From Monarcha castaneiventris obscurior (Eukaryota; Chordata; Aves; Passeriformes; Monarchidae): 64,000 nucleotides of DNA. The position numbers were made by a program, and so were the translations under genes. Each line of letters starts with the position of its first letter. Within the stretch, counting starts at the first letter, position 1. Below, piece after piece: positions 24,001-39,000 of the stretch. The notes below the pieces were generated by a model. That model was not told the origin of the DNA, did not search any database, and was given only the letters and a program-made list of their open reading frames with translations. Location of the stretch: contig JAMPIT010000230.1 of assembly GCA_026261815.1 (NCBI GenBank), positions 41,190,501 through 41,254,500 of the forward strand, written 5' to 3'.

Positions 24001-27000
24001 GACTGTCAGATAGATGCTTTTGACCTTCCTGTTATAAGGGATATATGGGAGCTGCTCTGCATATATTTGAAGCCCATGCAGAGTTTGACCTTAAACAGAA
24101 ATGATGGCTTGTGCTGCAGACCTGTCAAAGTGAGAGCGGAAAAGGGACTGCAACACAAGAATGCAGAGAAGGATGGAAGAAATGACCTACTGGTTCTTGA
24201 TGCAGTATCTAACATAGCACAGATTCAGATTAGTTAAGCACCTGGTTGATAATACCTTTTCCAAGCAAACCCACAGTTTGCCCAGAATGGAACTTAAATT
24301 CACTCAATCGTTTTTAATATGGACAGCTAGCCGAAGTATTTTTATTTGGTTCAAGTTCAAGAACGGCATCCATGTTCAAATGCTGTTGCTTTAGTCAGAG
24401 AATGTTTACTAGTACTGGTGCTGGTTCAGGTTTGGCTTTACTTTTTGTGCTGGATGGCTTCAAGATGGAAGCACCTTAGAACACGATTAGTGCAAATAAT
24501 AAGGTATCATTAATAATCAACTGTTTCAAACTTCGCTTAGTTATGTTGCAGAACTTTCAGAAATAGGTAAAGAGTCTTTATTTGTTCAGGGTATGTTTTG
24601 AAGATTATCTAGGAAATGAAGCTGTGGTAAGGCTTCAATTTTGCCCTTGATGCATCTAAATTCCTTAGCTTTAGCTCCTTGCTGCTTGTTTCTGATACAT
24701 CTGAAACACAGACAACTACCTTGCTTCAGCTATTCTTTAAGCCCTGTGAGAGTTAACATAACTATAATATCTACATACAATGACTATGGCTTCAGTGATC
24801 TGAGTCTTCCTAGAGTTGGGTAGCTTTGGTTTCCTTCAAGATGGAGAAAATTAGGCTTGGCCATAGTAGTGCTTTGACTTGGTACAATATTGTGACCAGT
24901 TGTGTAAATTGGATTTCGTGTTAAAACTGTTGTCTGAGACAGCTTCAGACAGATGCTTTAAACTATTGCAGGAATGATTGGGGTTTTTTTTCCCTTTCTG
25001 TGTAGCCTTAGCATTTTTTCTGGTCTGGTAGTACCTTTCAGTGCAAGTTCCAAGAGTCTTTGATCCTGACTTAGCAATTAACTTAGGAAAAGGTATGCAT
25101 AAGTAAATATATTTAATAGTATTTAACTTGTATGTCCCCTTTATGGATATATAGAACAGAAGAGCTTAACATATTTTAAGGGTAAACTCCAGGCTAACAA
25201 CAAAGAAAATTCCATATCAGTTTCCTAACAAAGACCTGTATATATCTTCTGAACATCATTTTTGCAGTTCAGCAGGGGTTTTCCTGTGACTTCTGGAGAA
25301 ACTTAACACTTTTTTGTATTCTAGATATAAGCGAGTCTTTTCAGTTGGAACCCATGCCATCACCACATACAACCCCAACACACTAGAAGTTACAAATCAG
25401 GTAACTATCATTTTTGAACTTGATTTTTGACTTACATTCATTACGCAGAGTGAGTAGTGGCATTCAGGCTTTAGAAACCATCTAGTCTGACAAGATCTCG
25501 GAAAAGCCCGAAGGTGTGGCAGCTGTGTACAAAAGCACACGTAACAGAAGGTCTGTGTTGCCTTCGCTAACTCTACAAATACCCAGTAAGGTTTTGTACT
25601 TTTAGCCAATTTCTCTGTATTGGCCAACAAGTAGTAGTTTGCCTTTGGCTGTGCTGTTCCAAAGAAACTGGGCTAAGTTTGATCACTGCTAAGCTGTGTC
25701 CCTGAAGGGAGTCAGGACACTTACTTACTTTGCACAGTATCAAATAGGAAGTTCAGGCTAATGTTGTCACATAGCATGCTGACTGTCATCTTGTTGCAGC
25801 CCATCGCTGGGTTATTATAGGTTCTAAAGGGTTTTGAGGGGGGAAGATGTAGCTGTAAAATTACTAGCAGTATAACCTAATTATTTTCAATTGTCTAGTG
25901 GCCTTATGGAGATATCTGTAGTATTTCTCCTGTTGGAAAAGGACAAGGAACAGAATTTAGTCTCACTTTTCGCAAAGGGAGTGGAAAAAAATCCGAGACA
26001 CTTAAGTTTTCCACAGAGCACAGAACAGAACTCCTTACAGAGGCACTGGTAAGATTTTTATTTTTATTTTCTTCAAGCAAGCAGTAAGTACTCGGTTACC
26101 ATTACCATTTGTGGTAGCTTATTATGCTTTCTTTCCCTGCATAAAAAGTAGGAAAGCAAGTTTTTTGAGCTGTTACGTTAATGAACTTGATCTAGTGTAA
26201 GTACTACATGATTTCTAAACAGGGAGTAAAGATACAAATATTGAATATATTAAACTGCAGTGGAATGGTGAGCCTTCTGAGGAGGCTTAATATGAGTTCC
26301 ATGAAACAGAGTCAGCTTAAATGTAGACTTTCTGGATAGATTGGCTGTCATATTTGCATTCATTCACAGTTAACTTTTTTAAAAACAGAGATTCAGGACA
26401 GACTTCTCAGAAGGAAAAATCACAGGACGGGTAAGTGTCTGGCTTATCTGCATCATGTGCAGTTTAAGGAAATGATCTAAATACTTCTATTTTCTTCATG
26501 TATTTTATGGTTGTGCTATATATGCTACCTAAAATAGCTTTTGTGAATTTGGATCTGAAGTCTTTAAGAAGAGAAAACTGAGTTTGTTCAAAAGCAGTGG
26601 AAACCTCTTCACCAGTAGAACATTTGAGCTCTTTGCCTGGCCTGAGCCTTATGCATGTACATGGACTATGAAATACAGGGCTGTGCCATGTGGTGTTCTT
26701 ATTTGGAAAGAGGAAAAACATTGATTCATTAGTCAATGTTTACTTTAGTTTCTAACTAAATACTTTTCTGCATAACATCCTGAATATTTGATGCTTCCTA
26801 GAAGGATTTCTATAGGTCAGATTACAGACAAGATTGGCATTTACTAAATTGTGGTAACACAGTAATAAGCAACACAATATATAGAGCTTTATATTTGTCA
26901 TTTGGTCATAGAAGATAGCACTTCAAGTGCTTAAAGTTACTTTAAGTAATTTAAAGTATTGCAAAGAATAAATCTACAGTCATGAGCATAGTAACGCTGG

Positions 27001-30000
27001 TGGAATATGGGGATCCCCTTTGTCTTACTGTAGTTTAGAACAGACCTCTAACTTTTGCTGGTTTAAATAAGTCTCTATTTGTTGTGGAATGTGACTGCAG
27101 GAGATTAAATACTTTCACTACAGTGATAAACTTACCTTGATTTAATTAGCTGAATAACAGCATTTGGTGTAAATGCTATTTCCTCATCTAACCATAGTGT
27201 TCAGAAGTCTGTGAGCAGACCACCTTCTGCAGCATGAGAACTTACTTCTTTCGGGAGTGACTCTTTTAGGATTCTGTTCTTGCTTCAACATGGATTGTTA
27301 AGCTGTGACCTCCTTGTCAGTTGGCAGCTACTTTCCTTTGCTTCATAGTGTTCTTAATATAGATAAGAGCATTAGGGGAAATGGTATAATTTTTTGAACT
27401 TACTAGCTAAGTAGAGAACTATTGCTGTGTAGTAAAGATGTGTGTGTAGATGTCTAAAAGTAGCTCTCTCTGCAGAGGTATAATTGCTATAAGCATCACT
27501 GGAGTGATACAAGGAAACCTGTGATTCTGGAAGTGACTCCTGGAGGTATTGACCAAATAGATCCTGCAACAAATAAAGTCCTGTGCTCCTATGACTACAG
27601 AAACATTGAAGGCTTTGTCGATATTACTGGCTATCAGGGAGGCTTCTGTATCCTCTATGGAGGATTTAGTAGATTGGTGAGTATTAAATCAAAATATATT
27701 GGTGTGGTTCTTAGGATGTTTGTAGCTGCATATTTAATAATGAAGCTTCTGCATAGTTGGCTCACACAAGTATGCGTGTCTTTGGGACCCAGCTGTGGAG
27801 CCTCAAGGTTTATGGACAGATCCTAAAAGGAAAGGAAATTAGTTAAAACATTTGAGAGTTAAGTATATGGGTTTGGTTATGGTTTTTGGTGTGGGGGGGG
27901 TTTTGTGTGTGTGTTGCATTTTTAAGAACTAGAAAGGATGAAATATCTAGGGCTTTTTCAGGTGGAGAATATGAATGTGATGTGGAATTTCCTGTCATTT
28001 CTCAAAGTTACAGAAGTGACAGGTAGCGTGTTACTAATCTACCTAACTGATGGAGGGATTCTATTCAGAAATAGATTGATCAGTGATGCTGTTGCCTCTT
28101 TAGACCTGTGATCTGATTACTTGGCAGCTTTGCTTGGGAAATACTGCAGTGTAACGTTGGTTCTAAAGTCATGGCAGGGTTTCTGTGTACTGTACTTCAA
28201 GCAGCTGAAAAGGATATTTACGTTATTAACCATAAATTAATTCCTAGGTATAGCTACCTCAGTCTCTACTAACAAAATACGACTGGATCAGGGTTTTCAT
28301 GTCTTTTGTACTGCAGCATGCTTTTGTCTGGCATAAAACTGGCAATATATAATTGATCCTCTAGAGCTGCCCTAACCTTGCAGATTGCCAGTGCTTTCTC
28401 TGGCTCCTCACTTCTGCCAGGCTGTCAGGGTCTGTTGCCAGGGGTGGACAGGCAGGTCATGCAGACCATAACTTTAATGGCACACAGATGTGTAGCACAG
28501 TGTCCTATAGGAATAGCTGCTGTAGATTTTTTTTTTTAAAGGAAAATGTAAACTTAATTGTGGATCTCTTGTGTAATAAATACCTGTTTATACCGTGCAC
28601 TTAGCAAAGGCTGGTCCACCTGCTGTGAACATTCCTGTGTGTTAGGTATATAGTGGAAGATTATAGAGCTGTGATTTTCTTCAGCTGTGCTGTATTTTTC
28701 ACCTGTTAATTTTTTTTCTTGACAAAACTTGCAGCACCTGTTTGCCTCTGAGCAGAGGGAGGAAATTGTCAAGAGTGCAATAGAGCATGCTGGCAACTTC
28801 ATAGGCATTTCTCTGCGGATAAGGAAAGAATCCCTAGAATTTGAGCAATACTTGAATCTTCGCTTTGGAAAGTACAGCAATGATGAGTCTATAACATCTT
28901 TAGCAGAGTTTGTTGTTCAAAAAATAACACCTAGGCACTTGGTAAGGTTATCAGACTGAACATACTTGGTTCCTATTAAGTACTGAGTGTTCTCTTTCCT
29001 AGCATGCCTCTCTCTTGTTTTACAAGGAACCTGTGAAAAGAGTACTAGCTCTTACAGAAGCTTGCTTAGTTGAGAGGGATCCAGCTACCTACAACATTGC
29101 AACTTTGAAACCTTTAGGCGAGGTAAGGGGCATTCTTTCTCAGTACCACTTCTTCAAATAAAAGCTCTAGAAGAGTGGAATTGATAGTATATGTAAGCCT
29201 TAATTTGTAGAGTACCTAAATAACACTGCTTCATGAATGTGATCCTTGTCCCTTATTTTTAGGTATTTGCAATAGTGTGTGACTGTGAAAACCCCCAGCT
29301 TTTCACCATTGAATTCATCAAAGGACAAATTCGGAAATACTCTTCAACAGAAAGGTATAACTGAAGCTTCTGTGCATTATAGGCTCAAATGGAAGTTGCT
29401 ACTGTAGTGTTTGCATTTCTCAGCTTCCATAAACTCTGACCCTTGGAGGGGTTAATTCAAAGCCTTGCTATTCTAGCAGTCTGCTACTTACAAATCAAGA
29501 TTTGTTACAGGAAATAAATCTCTCCCATTTACCTTCATCCCAACTTCGAGCAAATCTCTCCAGAAGATTTCTGATGAACATGAAAGGGTGTTGGACAGTT
29601 AGATACGGCCTGTTTCTCCTAAGCAATATAGTTCTGTGTATGCTGTACTTGGTTAAGTAGTATATCTGAAACAAGGGAAGAAAGCACAGTCTAAGTAATA
29701 TGAAAATGTGAAGGCTGTGAACCCTCTGAGCTCTCTGCTTGAGACAGTCTTAGTTGATTCTATTTAAAACAACCAACAGAACAGTCCCTGAGTGCACTTG
29801 CAGTTGTAATACAGTCTAATCCTGCTAAGCGAGGTTTTGCAGAAAGCACAGGGATGATTTGGCTCACAACATGTGTAACTCATTAACAGATAATCTAGAA
29901 TTGATCCCATTAGTGAAAGGCTGCAGCTGGCTATACTGGGTGTAAGTCAGCTCTCTAATTACAGTGAATAAAGGAACACTGAAAATTAATGGTTTCTTCC

Positions 30001-33000
30001 AGAGGTGTAGCTGTTGGCACTAGTGTTAGTAAGAGATTCCAGGTATTGCTGCCTTCCATTATGTGATTTTTTTTCCCCCCTCCCTGCTTTTTCTTATAAC
30101 TTGGTTCTTTATCAGAGAAATGGTTTTCTCTGATATACAATGTATTTGTGTGTCTTTGTCCCAACCCAGAGATTCTCTCCTGGCTAGCTTGTTGGATGGA
30201 GTGAGAGCCTCTGGTAATAGAGATGTCTGTGTGAAAATGACCTCCACACAAAAAGGCCAGCGTTGGGGATTACTCAGTATGCCTGTAGATGAAGAAGTAG
30301 AGAGCCTTCATCTGAAGTTTTTGGCTGCTCCTCCAAGTAAGCTAATGTTTCTTACATGGGTTTATAATGCTCTTTAAAGCATCCAGATATTGAGTCAGGC
30401 ACTGTGCACTTAACTTTTGTTATGTCTTTTTCCAGATGGTAACTTTGCAGATGCTGTGTTCAGGTTCAATGCTAACATTTCCTACAGCGGAGTCCTACAT
30501 GCAGTTACACAAGATGTAAGAATAGAGCCTTTACCCATCCTTTTAAGGTGTTGCTAATGCATAAAGAAATTAATGATTATTATTTTTTAACCAGGGTCTG
30601 TTCTCAGAAAACAAGGAGAAGCTCATTAATAATGCCATAACAGCATTGCTCTCCCAAGAGGGAGATATTGCAGCATCTAATGCAGAGCTTGAAAGCCAGT
30701 TCCAAGCAGTAAGACGACTAGTGGCTTCAAAAGCAGGCTTCCTTGCCTTTACTCAGCTTCCAAAGTAAGTGCAAAGTCTCTTCATGCTTGGACGTAGTAA
30801 GTGAAATAGTTCTCGTGCATTTTTTAGTAACTTATGTCTAAAACTGAGAAATGGAGTTAGGACTCCCTTCTGTAAAAGACTGTAAGACTCTGTACACAAT
30901 TGTTTTCAGTAGTATGAGGCTGTCGCCAGGCTTTAGTGTAAATTGAGACTCCCAGGTAATCATTAGCAAGTAAAGCTGATTCTTTCTGTGCTGTATAGTC
31001 TGTCTTGAGGCAAATACAGTTTAATGATTTTCCTAGTGAAAAAACTTTTAACATGTACCTTCATTTGTCCTTGAAGTAGGCAGTTCTTCATTCTGAAAGT
31101 ATGCTGATGTCATTGCTATCTTCAGTTCAACACAAGCTAAAATGATGTTAGCAGGTTGTACTTCTGTAGTAAGTACAGATTGCTTGGAGTTTGTCTTAAA
31201 TAACATAAGGAAGCAGAAAAACTCTGTTGTTCTCAAAACGAAAAATTATTTGAAATATTTCTGACTAGGAAAAGTAGAGCAACTGTTATATAGAGAATGA
31301 TGAGAAGAGTCACAAAAGCACTTAGTCTGAGACCTTTATAGAGTTCTGTTTCTCTGTAAATAGTATCTTGTAATTACACAGATACATCTTTATTTTGATG
31401 AATGTGCTTGACATTCAATATTAGTGAATTAGTGACATTCAATAATAGTGAAGTCAATATTTTCCTATGAAGGATTTCAAATTTATGAAAATATCAAGGT
31501 ACTGGCTTGCTAAATGCAATGGGAGCAGACCCCTCTTGGTCGCTGACTAGATTTCAGCTTAATTTTAAGATTTTAGTTTCTTCTCTTATCTTAGTGGTTT
31601 TGCTTTCCTTTCAAAAGATTCCGAGAACGATTAGGAGTGAAGGTTGTGAAAGCCCTCAAAAGGAACAACGATGGAGTAACCCATGCCTCTATTGACATGC
31701 TTTGTGCTCTTATGTGTGTAAGTATTAAATTTCAGGTCCTTTTGCTTTGGAATATGTGAACTTCAGGCTACTGACAGATGTGGAAATAGGGACTGCTATT
31801 CAACTTGCAGTGTGTTCAGACATGGAATAACTTGTTATACAGTGATTTCTTGCTGAACTTGAAGGAGGATGTGCTTTTTGTGGGTACAAAGAGTGGCTTT
31901 TGGATTACAGCTGTTAAGAACTGAGGGTTGAAATGTGACTGTGTAGTGAATACTTCTTTTTTTATAGCCCATGCATGATGACTATGACTTGAGGCAGGAG
32001 CAGTTGAACAAAGCTTCCCTTCTTTCTTCAAAGAAGTTCCTAGAAAATCTACTAGACAAATTCAATTCCCATGTGGTAAGTCAAATTTTGAAAAGTGATA
32101 GCTTCTTCAAGTGCCTTTCCTAATTGCTATGAAAATGCTTTTGTCATACTTAGATGTATCTTTGAATGTATTTGCACCTGCAATTGAAAATACGGCTCTG
32201 TCTGGCACTGAAGTTTGTTTTAATTAAGCTTGGATCTTGACAGGTTAGGACATAGCTGTCTATACCACAGAATTTGAATGTCCTGCAACAAATGTGTGCA
32301 TGTTTAATACGGAAACTGGATGTTTCTTGTAACAAAAAGAATGGTGTAAACTCAGATTTGTGGGATTAAAATAGAAAAAGTAGTTTGAGTCTCTGATATG
32401 CTTTAGAAACCAGTACTTTACCACAGTAGTGGCATACTCAGAGTAATGGAGGATGCTAAACTTGTAGTTTTTGTTTACAGATTATTTTAATGCTATTATA
32501 GGGAAGAGCACCTTCAGCATCGTGAGTGCTCTCAGACCACTGTATCTGAATTACATACCTGTCTTCCTAATTGCAGGATCATGGGACAGGTGCCCTAGTA
32601 ATTAGTTCGCTTCTGGACTTCCTGACATTTGCCCTATGTGCTCCATATAGTGAGACTACTGAGGGGCAGCAGTTTGACATGTTGTTGGAAATGGTGGCAT
32701 CTAATGGAAGAACATTATTTAAGCTCTTTCAGGTAAGACTTATTTTTCACTATTTTTAGAGGCTTCAGGTAATCAGTGAACTGGAAATTTTTCTTGTTTT
32801 CCTGAAAGACAGGTTTGTCTTCAGCTGGTTAATGTGCCATAATAATCTTTTCTATCTTGGTGAATTTTTTAGTGGCTTATTTTGCCTTCAGATATCAGAT
32901 TGAGGTGGTTATTCTGTAGTGAATGACATGCCAAATCATTGTAGAATAGACTGCCTAAGACCTGTTTCCAGAAACACAGTAAAATACCACTTGGACATTA

Positions 33001-36000
33001 AGATAAGATAGATTCAACAGATGCACAGATCTTCCCCTAATTGGAGAGTCTTCTGCCTTTTTGTTTCTCTCTCAGTAAATGAGAGTTAAAAGAGTTAGAA
33101 TACAAGAGTAACACCCTCTTCGGTAGTAAGCCTGTAAGGATTGTAGCATTTTTAGCTAAAATGTCAATGCCTTCTTATTGTAAAAACAATATTTTCTTCT
33201 GCTTTTTGGTTAGTGTCAGCCAGTTTCCTCAGTATTATTCCACCTTCTCTGATATATACTGCTATTCAGTGCCAGGTGTTCTGTCTGGGAGTTGTATGAG
33301 ATGCTTTTTCAAAGATACAGAGTAGGAACTCTTCTTAAGGCTAGCTTTCACAAAACTGAGTTGGAGGTGAGCACCCATGTACATTAGTTAAGGAAACTGA
33401 ATCATGGATTATCTAATCTTCAATTTTTGCACTTGGATAATTTGTTTGTTAACATTCCTTTCTAGCACCCTTCCATGGCAATTGTGAAAGGAGCAGGTTT
33501 GGTAATGAAGGCAATAATAGAGGTGAGATTTGATCAATGTTAGCTGGGATAGCATGCTGAATATGTATTGTGTATTTTGGGAGTGCAACTGCTTACCAAG
33601 AGAAGTTCATTATATTAGCTTCTCAAAGTGGGGAATGGGGAGGGGGAAGTTGGAAGGTAAGGAGCAGAACATCTGCTTAATTGTGAGTGGTTTAATATAG
33701 CAACTTGCTTTATCCTACACTTGGGGGTTTGGAAAGCATGTGAGTTGGGACATTAGGTAGTGCCTTGCATGTCTTCATACTGCAGTCAAGATTTGGCTGT
33801 AAATGTTGTATGTAGCTCAGTCACATACCTCAGAGCCACCAGACTTCTCCTGCATGTTAGAGGGTGTCTCAAGGAGGAGAGGCCACATTTCCTGGGATGC
33901 ATTGCCAGATGGAATGGAACTGGGATTAGCAAGCAGTAGTGTCCCAGAGCAGACTAGTGATGTCAGCCTCTGTTCTTGCTTTGGCTTTAAGTTTCCATGC
34001 CACATAATGTATGGGCTAAGTCCATACTTCTCGAGGGTTGCTCATGATTGTTGCAGGGTGACCTTGCTAACTGACTCTTGACACTTCCTATGTTGAAATT
34101 CAGGGCTTAAGTTAGTGCTTCATTGTATCACAATGGCTTATGCATCTGAAATCCATCTAGTACTTTCTTGGAATGGAAGTGAATGAACACTTGAAATAGA
34201 GGTATTCCAAATCTTCAAGTTTCCATTGATGTACCTGATAATGTTAGCTAAAAGTTGCTATGTTATTAAAAGTCCTATTACTTGGATGAGTAAAACTGCT
34301 GCAAAAGCTTTTTCTTATTCATTGCAACTATGTATCTTGTCTGAATGGCAGTCTTACCCATGTGGTTGTCTGAACTGAACAGCAGCTCTTAATCTTAAAT
34401 GGTTACTGTCAGCAAAAGTCAAGCAACAAGAAAATGTGTGGCTGCCACTCTTTGTTTAATCCTAATTTATAATTGTAGTGTGGAAATGGTGCTTCTACTA
34501 CAACCTCCTGATCTATGATGGGGAGATAGGCATCCTGCTCTCTTCAGTTACTGTCCTCATAGATGTAACTACCAGTTACCTGGTCAATGGCTTTACTGCA
34601 GCTTTGAGCAGTTGCTGTTGAGAACTTTCACTTATAACCTATCATACTCTAGCTTCTGGTTTTTGAATATTAGTTGGCATAATTGATGGTCAAGAAGGCC
34701 TTGGAACTGTAGACTGAGATAAAAGCAGCTTAACTAAGATTCTTTCTTTAGTAATCATCTTGCCCTGTTTCCAAAGGAAGGAGACAAAGAGATTGCTACC
34801 AAAATGCAAGATCTTGCCCTCAGTGAAGGTGCCTTACCTCGTCACTTGCACACTGCTATGTTTACAATAAGCACAGATCAGAGGATGCTTACAAATAGGT
34901 ATGTCCATCTCACTTGATATGTCATGTTTAAAAAAATTTAAGTAATGGCCTAGCAAACGTTGGGAGGTCAGGGAAGAAAAGTTGCAGCTCTTCAGGAGAA
35001 TATTTTCTTTAGCAGCTGATATGTTTTAGTAGAGCAAGCTTCAGCCAGGATTGCAGCCACTTAATAAACCTTGATTATTTTTTGTTAAGGTGGGCTTGGG
35101 TTGGTTACTCATTAATGGCTCAAGTTTTGATTTTTTAATTTCTTTTAATTCAGGGAAAGAAAAGGCAAGTAGAATGTCTGGAACTTGTAAAAAGTTTCAA
35201 CCTGTACTGTACAACTGTATAAAACCTGGTGTGCACATCTCAGACATCTTGCATGCAGTTAGGGTCACCCATCCTACCTGAGAGAGAAGTTTCCCTGCAG
35301 AAATCATTCCATGAATCAACAGTCAGTAGAATTTGTGATCTCTGAGGGTATGCTGTGGAGGATGAGCGATGAGTTCATTATTTCCACCCAAATACAAGAT
35401 TATAGAAGCTTTAGGTGTGCATTCCTGAAGTGCTTAGAGTTGCTAAGGGATGTAGGGACAAGTGGAGCTTGTTGTTGCTGTGTCTCATCCAGGAGAGAGC
35501 TGGTATGAAACCATCTGTTATGCCAGTTCTGTTTGGTGCTACTTCTTACCATGTGCTTGTAGCAGTGCTTCAGTTCAGTGCAGTAGAATCCTAGTGACAA
35601 AGTTGGCAGGAAGTATCAGTTGGCATAGAAGGCAGGCTCCCAGAAAGGCTTTTCTAGCCAATAACTGGTATTAAGAGCTTCAAGTAGAGCATGTAGCAGT
35701 CCTTGATGGCTTCTAGACTCTTCACTTTAGCTGTAACTTAAGGTTGGCTGGATAAACTTACACTTGGTTATTAGTTGTTTCTGCTCTATTGCTCAAGTGT
35801 TCTTATGAGGTCTAGATCAAAACGCATGTGCTGCTACTGTTCCACTAACTTCACTGGAACTTCTTAAAGGCAACACTTGAAAGCATGCTAAGCTTATCCT
35901 TGAACAATATAATGCTTTGTGCTCTTACTCACTCAAGAGCACGAAGCTCTTGCTCATCCTCATTTCATCAGCATGATAAAGGTGACAGTTTAGTCGTTTA

Positions 36001-39000
36001 AAAATCTGTTTGAAGTACTAACTTGCAGTTTGTTAATTTCAATGGCTTTTTCAGGCAGTTAAGTAGACATTTGGTTGGCCTCTGGACAGCTGAGAACAAA
36101 ACTGCTATGAACTTGTTGAAACGTATTTTGGTAAGTAAAAACAGAATATGGAGTAGCAAAAGAATAAAATATGAAAGTTTGCAGTATCGAAGTTGGAACA
36201 GTCTATATCATAAGCATATTCCCTTTTCCCTTCAAGGGGAAGGTCTTGCCTGGAAGATCAGCAGTCTGGCATCTGCTAATTAAAGGATATTGATGTCTAC
36301 TTCAAAGCATCTTGTACTCTAAAAATTTTCTGTTACTTTCCTGACACTTTTTAAAATACTTCATGACACAAAACTTAAAAATAAGGTGTCTGACTTCTTT
36401 TCCTTGATTAAAAGGACAAAAATGAGGGAGACATTGTAAGCATGTCTCTAGTGCTTTCTGTGCCAATAAGAAATTAGAGCATTAAGAGTTCTGTCTATGC
36501 TTTCATGCCTTGCCTGTCCAACTTTGTTTGCTTGTAACTTGGTTAAATTTATATTTTGTTAGTTCATATGCTGATAGTTCATATGTTCTTTCATCCTTAC
36601 AGCCTCCTGAATGCTTCTTGCTTAAGTTATTGCAGTGAAGTTAGTTCAGTGAATAGTGTTGTAGGGAATTTTTATGTCTGGGAAATTACCAGCTTTTAAT
36701 TTCAAAATAGCAGGTCCTTTATTTCTGGCAGAGCAAACTGTCCTGATCTTTGTCACTATCTTACAGAAAGCCTAGTCAAAGATTATCTCATCTCTAATCT
36801 CCCTTGTAACATTTAGTCCATATCAGAGAATGTAGATGGATTCTAGTGTTATTCATCCCTCTCAGTACTGCCATGGGATCAACTCTTTTCTTCCTGCATT
36901 TTCTAGGTGCATTAGGTGCTGTTTTAAGAAACAGGATGTAGCCAAGAGTTCTGCTGCACTGAAGCTAATAGTGTGCCTCTGTTGAGCAATTCTGTTGAGG
37001 ATGGTGGCATTTTACTAATCGCAGCAAAAAAATGCTGTAGCTTTACATACTTAATTTAGAGTAGAATATAAATTGTGTTTTGAAATCTCTGATTTAAAGA
37101 AATTATCTTATTACCTAATGTGATGGTTTCTGTTCATTAGCCACATGTGTGTTGACACTGTTTTTGAATGTTTTTAGCCACCAGGTTTGCTGGCATACCT
37201 TGACAGTGCTGATCCTGTTCCTGAAAAAGATGCTGATAGAATGCACGTTAGGGATAACTTAAAAATTGCAACTGTAAGTAACTGTAGTTGTCTTACCTAT
37301 TCCACTATATAGATATACAGTCTTAGTGACTTCTCTAATACAGAGACTTGACTGCTGCATTGACTTGCAGCAAAGATAACCCACAACTTTAAGTAATTGG
37401 TTTTATTCTGCAGGATCAGTATGGCAAGTTTAATAAAGTGCCAGAGTGGCAGAGACTGGCTGGAAAAGCTGCGAAGGAAGTGGAAAAATTTGCCAAAGAG
37501 AAGGTGGATCTAGTCTTGATGCACTGGAGAGATCGAATGGGCATAGCTCAGAAAGAGGTAAAAGTATTGGAAACTCTTTGTTAGAGTAACTTGACTCAGT
37601 CACAGATGAGTGTCAGAACACACACTCAAATAGTAAAAAAGTGTTGTGATGTGAGAGTTCTGCTTCCTTTGAGCAGAAACTCTCTACCTCTTACTATTCT
37701 CAGGTTAGAAATGGGTTCCAGGGAGAATGTCAAGGGGGCAAACGGATTCCTTCAGCAGTAGTATTAAGCTTTAGCCAACCTTATCAAAGTGGAGTGCAGC
37801 TTATATGCATTTCTTGTAAGATAATTATACAGGAGAAGAGAAGATTCCTTGAAATGTGGCAAAACCAGTTTTTGAAGTATATTTAGAATATAGAATATTC
37901 TTTGTATTCAAAATTATGTGCTTTACACCAGTGATATTTTCGTTATGAAACCTGCTTGAAGAATCATAGAATGGCCTGGGTTGGAAGGGACCTTAAACAT
38001 CATCTAGTTCTACTCCCCCTGCCATAGACAGGGACAGCAGCTTAGGATTCCCTTGAATATAGGTATCTCAGTGCTTGAACAGCAGCACGAGACTGTGCCT
38101 AAGATCACAATTGAGACTGAAGTAATAAATAACTGTTTTGATCTGATATTATAAGAGGAGAGCTTAAGCACTGCTTGAGTTTTTATTTTTGGTCTCCTTT
38201 TAGTTTTATTGCCGTGTTCTATATGACAAACTCTGAATTATGAGGTATTGCCCTTAACTTTCTTTAGGATACTGACTGAGCTTGTTTTTATGCATTCTGG
38301 AAGTGAGACAATCTGTTGTATATGCAAGGAAGGATGAAAAGTGCAATACAGAGTATTGCAAATGCCTGTCTTTGTACTTGTTCTGATGCAGCTATAAGCT
38401 TTAATTTAGGAAAACCTTAACTTGTTAAAATCTAGCTCAAGTTTGATGTAAACCGTGGTGCAGAAGTTTAACAGTAATATTTCCAAAATAATGGTGAACT
38501 AGTTTCAAAACTGGAGAAATGCGAAAAACAGTGGAAGGTCAATTGCACTTCAAACAACTTGTCTAGATACTGAGTTTAAAGAATAATGTTTCTATGTGGA
38601 GTTCTGAGCTGTACCATTTCACAGTAAATGCGTGCAACTGTAGCTTGGAAAAGGTAGTAGCAAGTTTGGTGTTACCACTTTAAATTATTTCAGTGACTCT
38701 GGAGTGTTAAATGTATTTTTCTTTTTCTTCCAATTTTCCTTCATAATCAGGACAGAAACAATATGGTGAGTCTGTATATCTCTGTCACTTGTGTGGACTC
38801 TGTTGCTCAGACTTGTGCTTGCATGTGATATGTCATGTAGATTATAGCACTGATTTCATGCTTCATCCAAATAGGGAATCTTTCAGTGACCAAGTCAGGC
38901 TTGTGTTTTACTTTTGTGACTTCCTCTAATTCTTTCCTTTCAAGAGCAAAACATTCTTCATGTGGGTTTTTGCCTCCATCAGCTTTGGAGCTGATGAATG

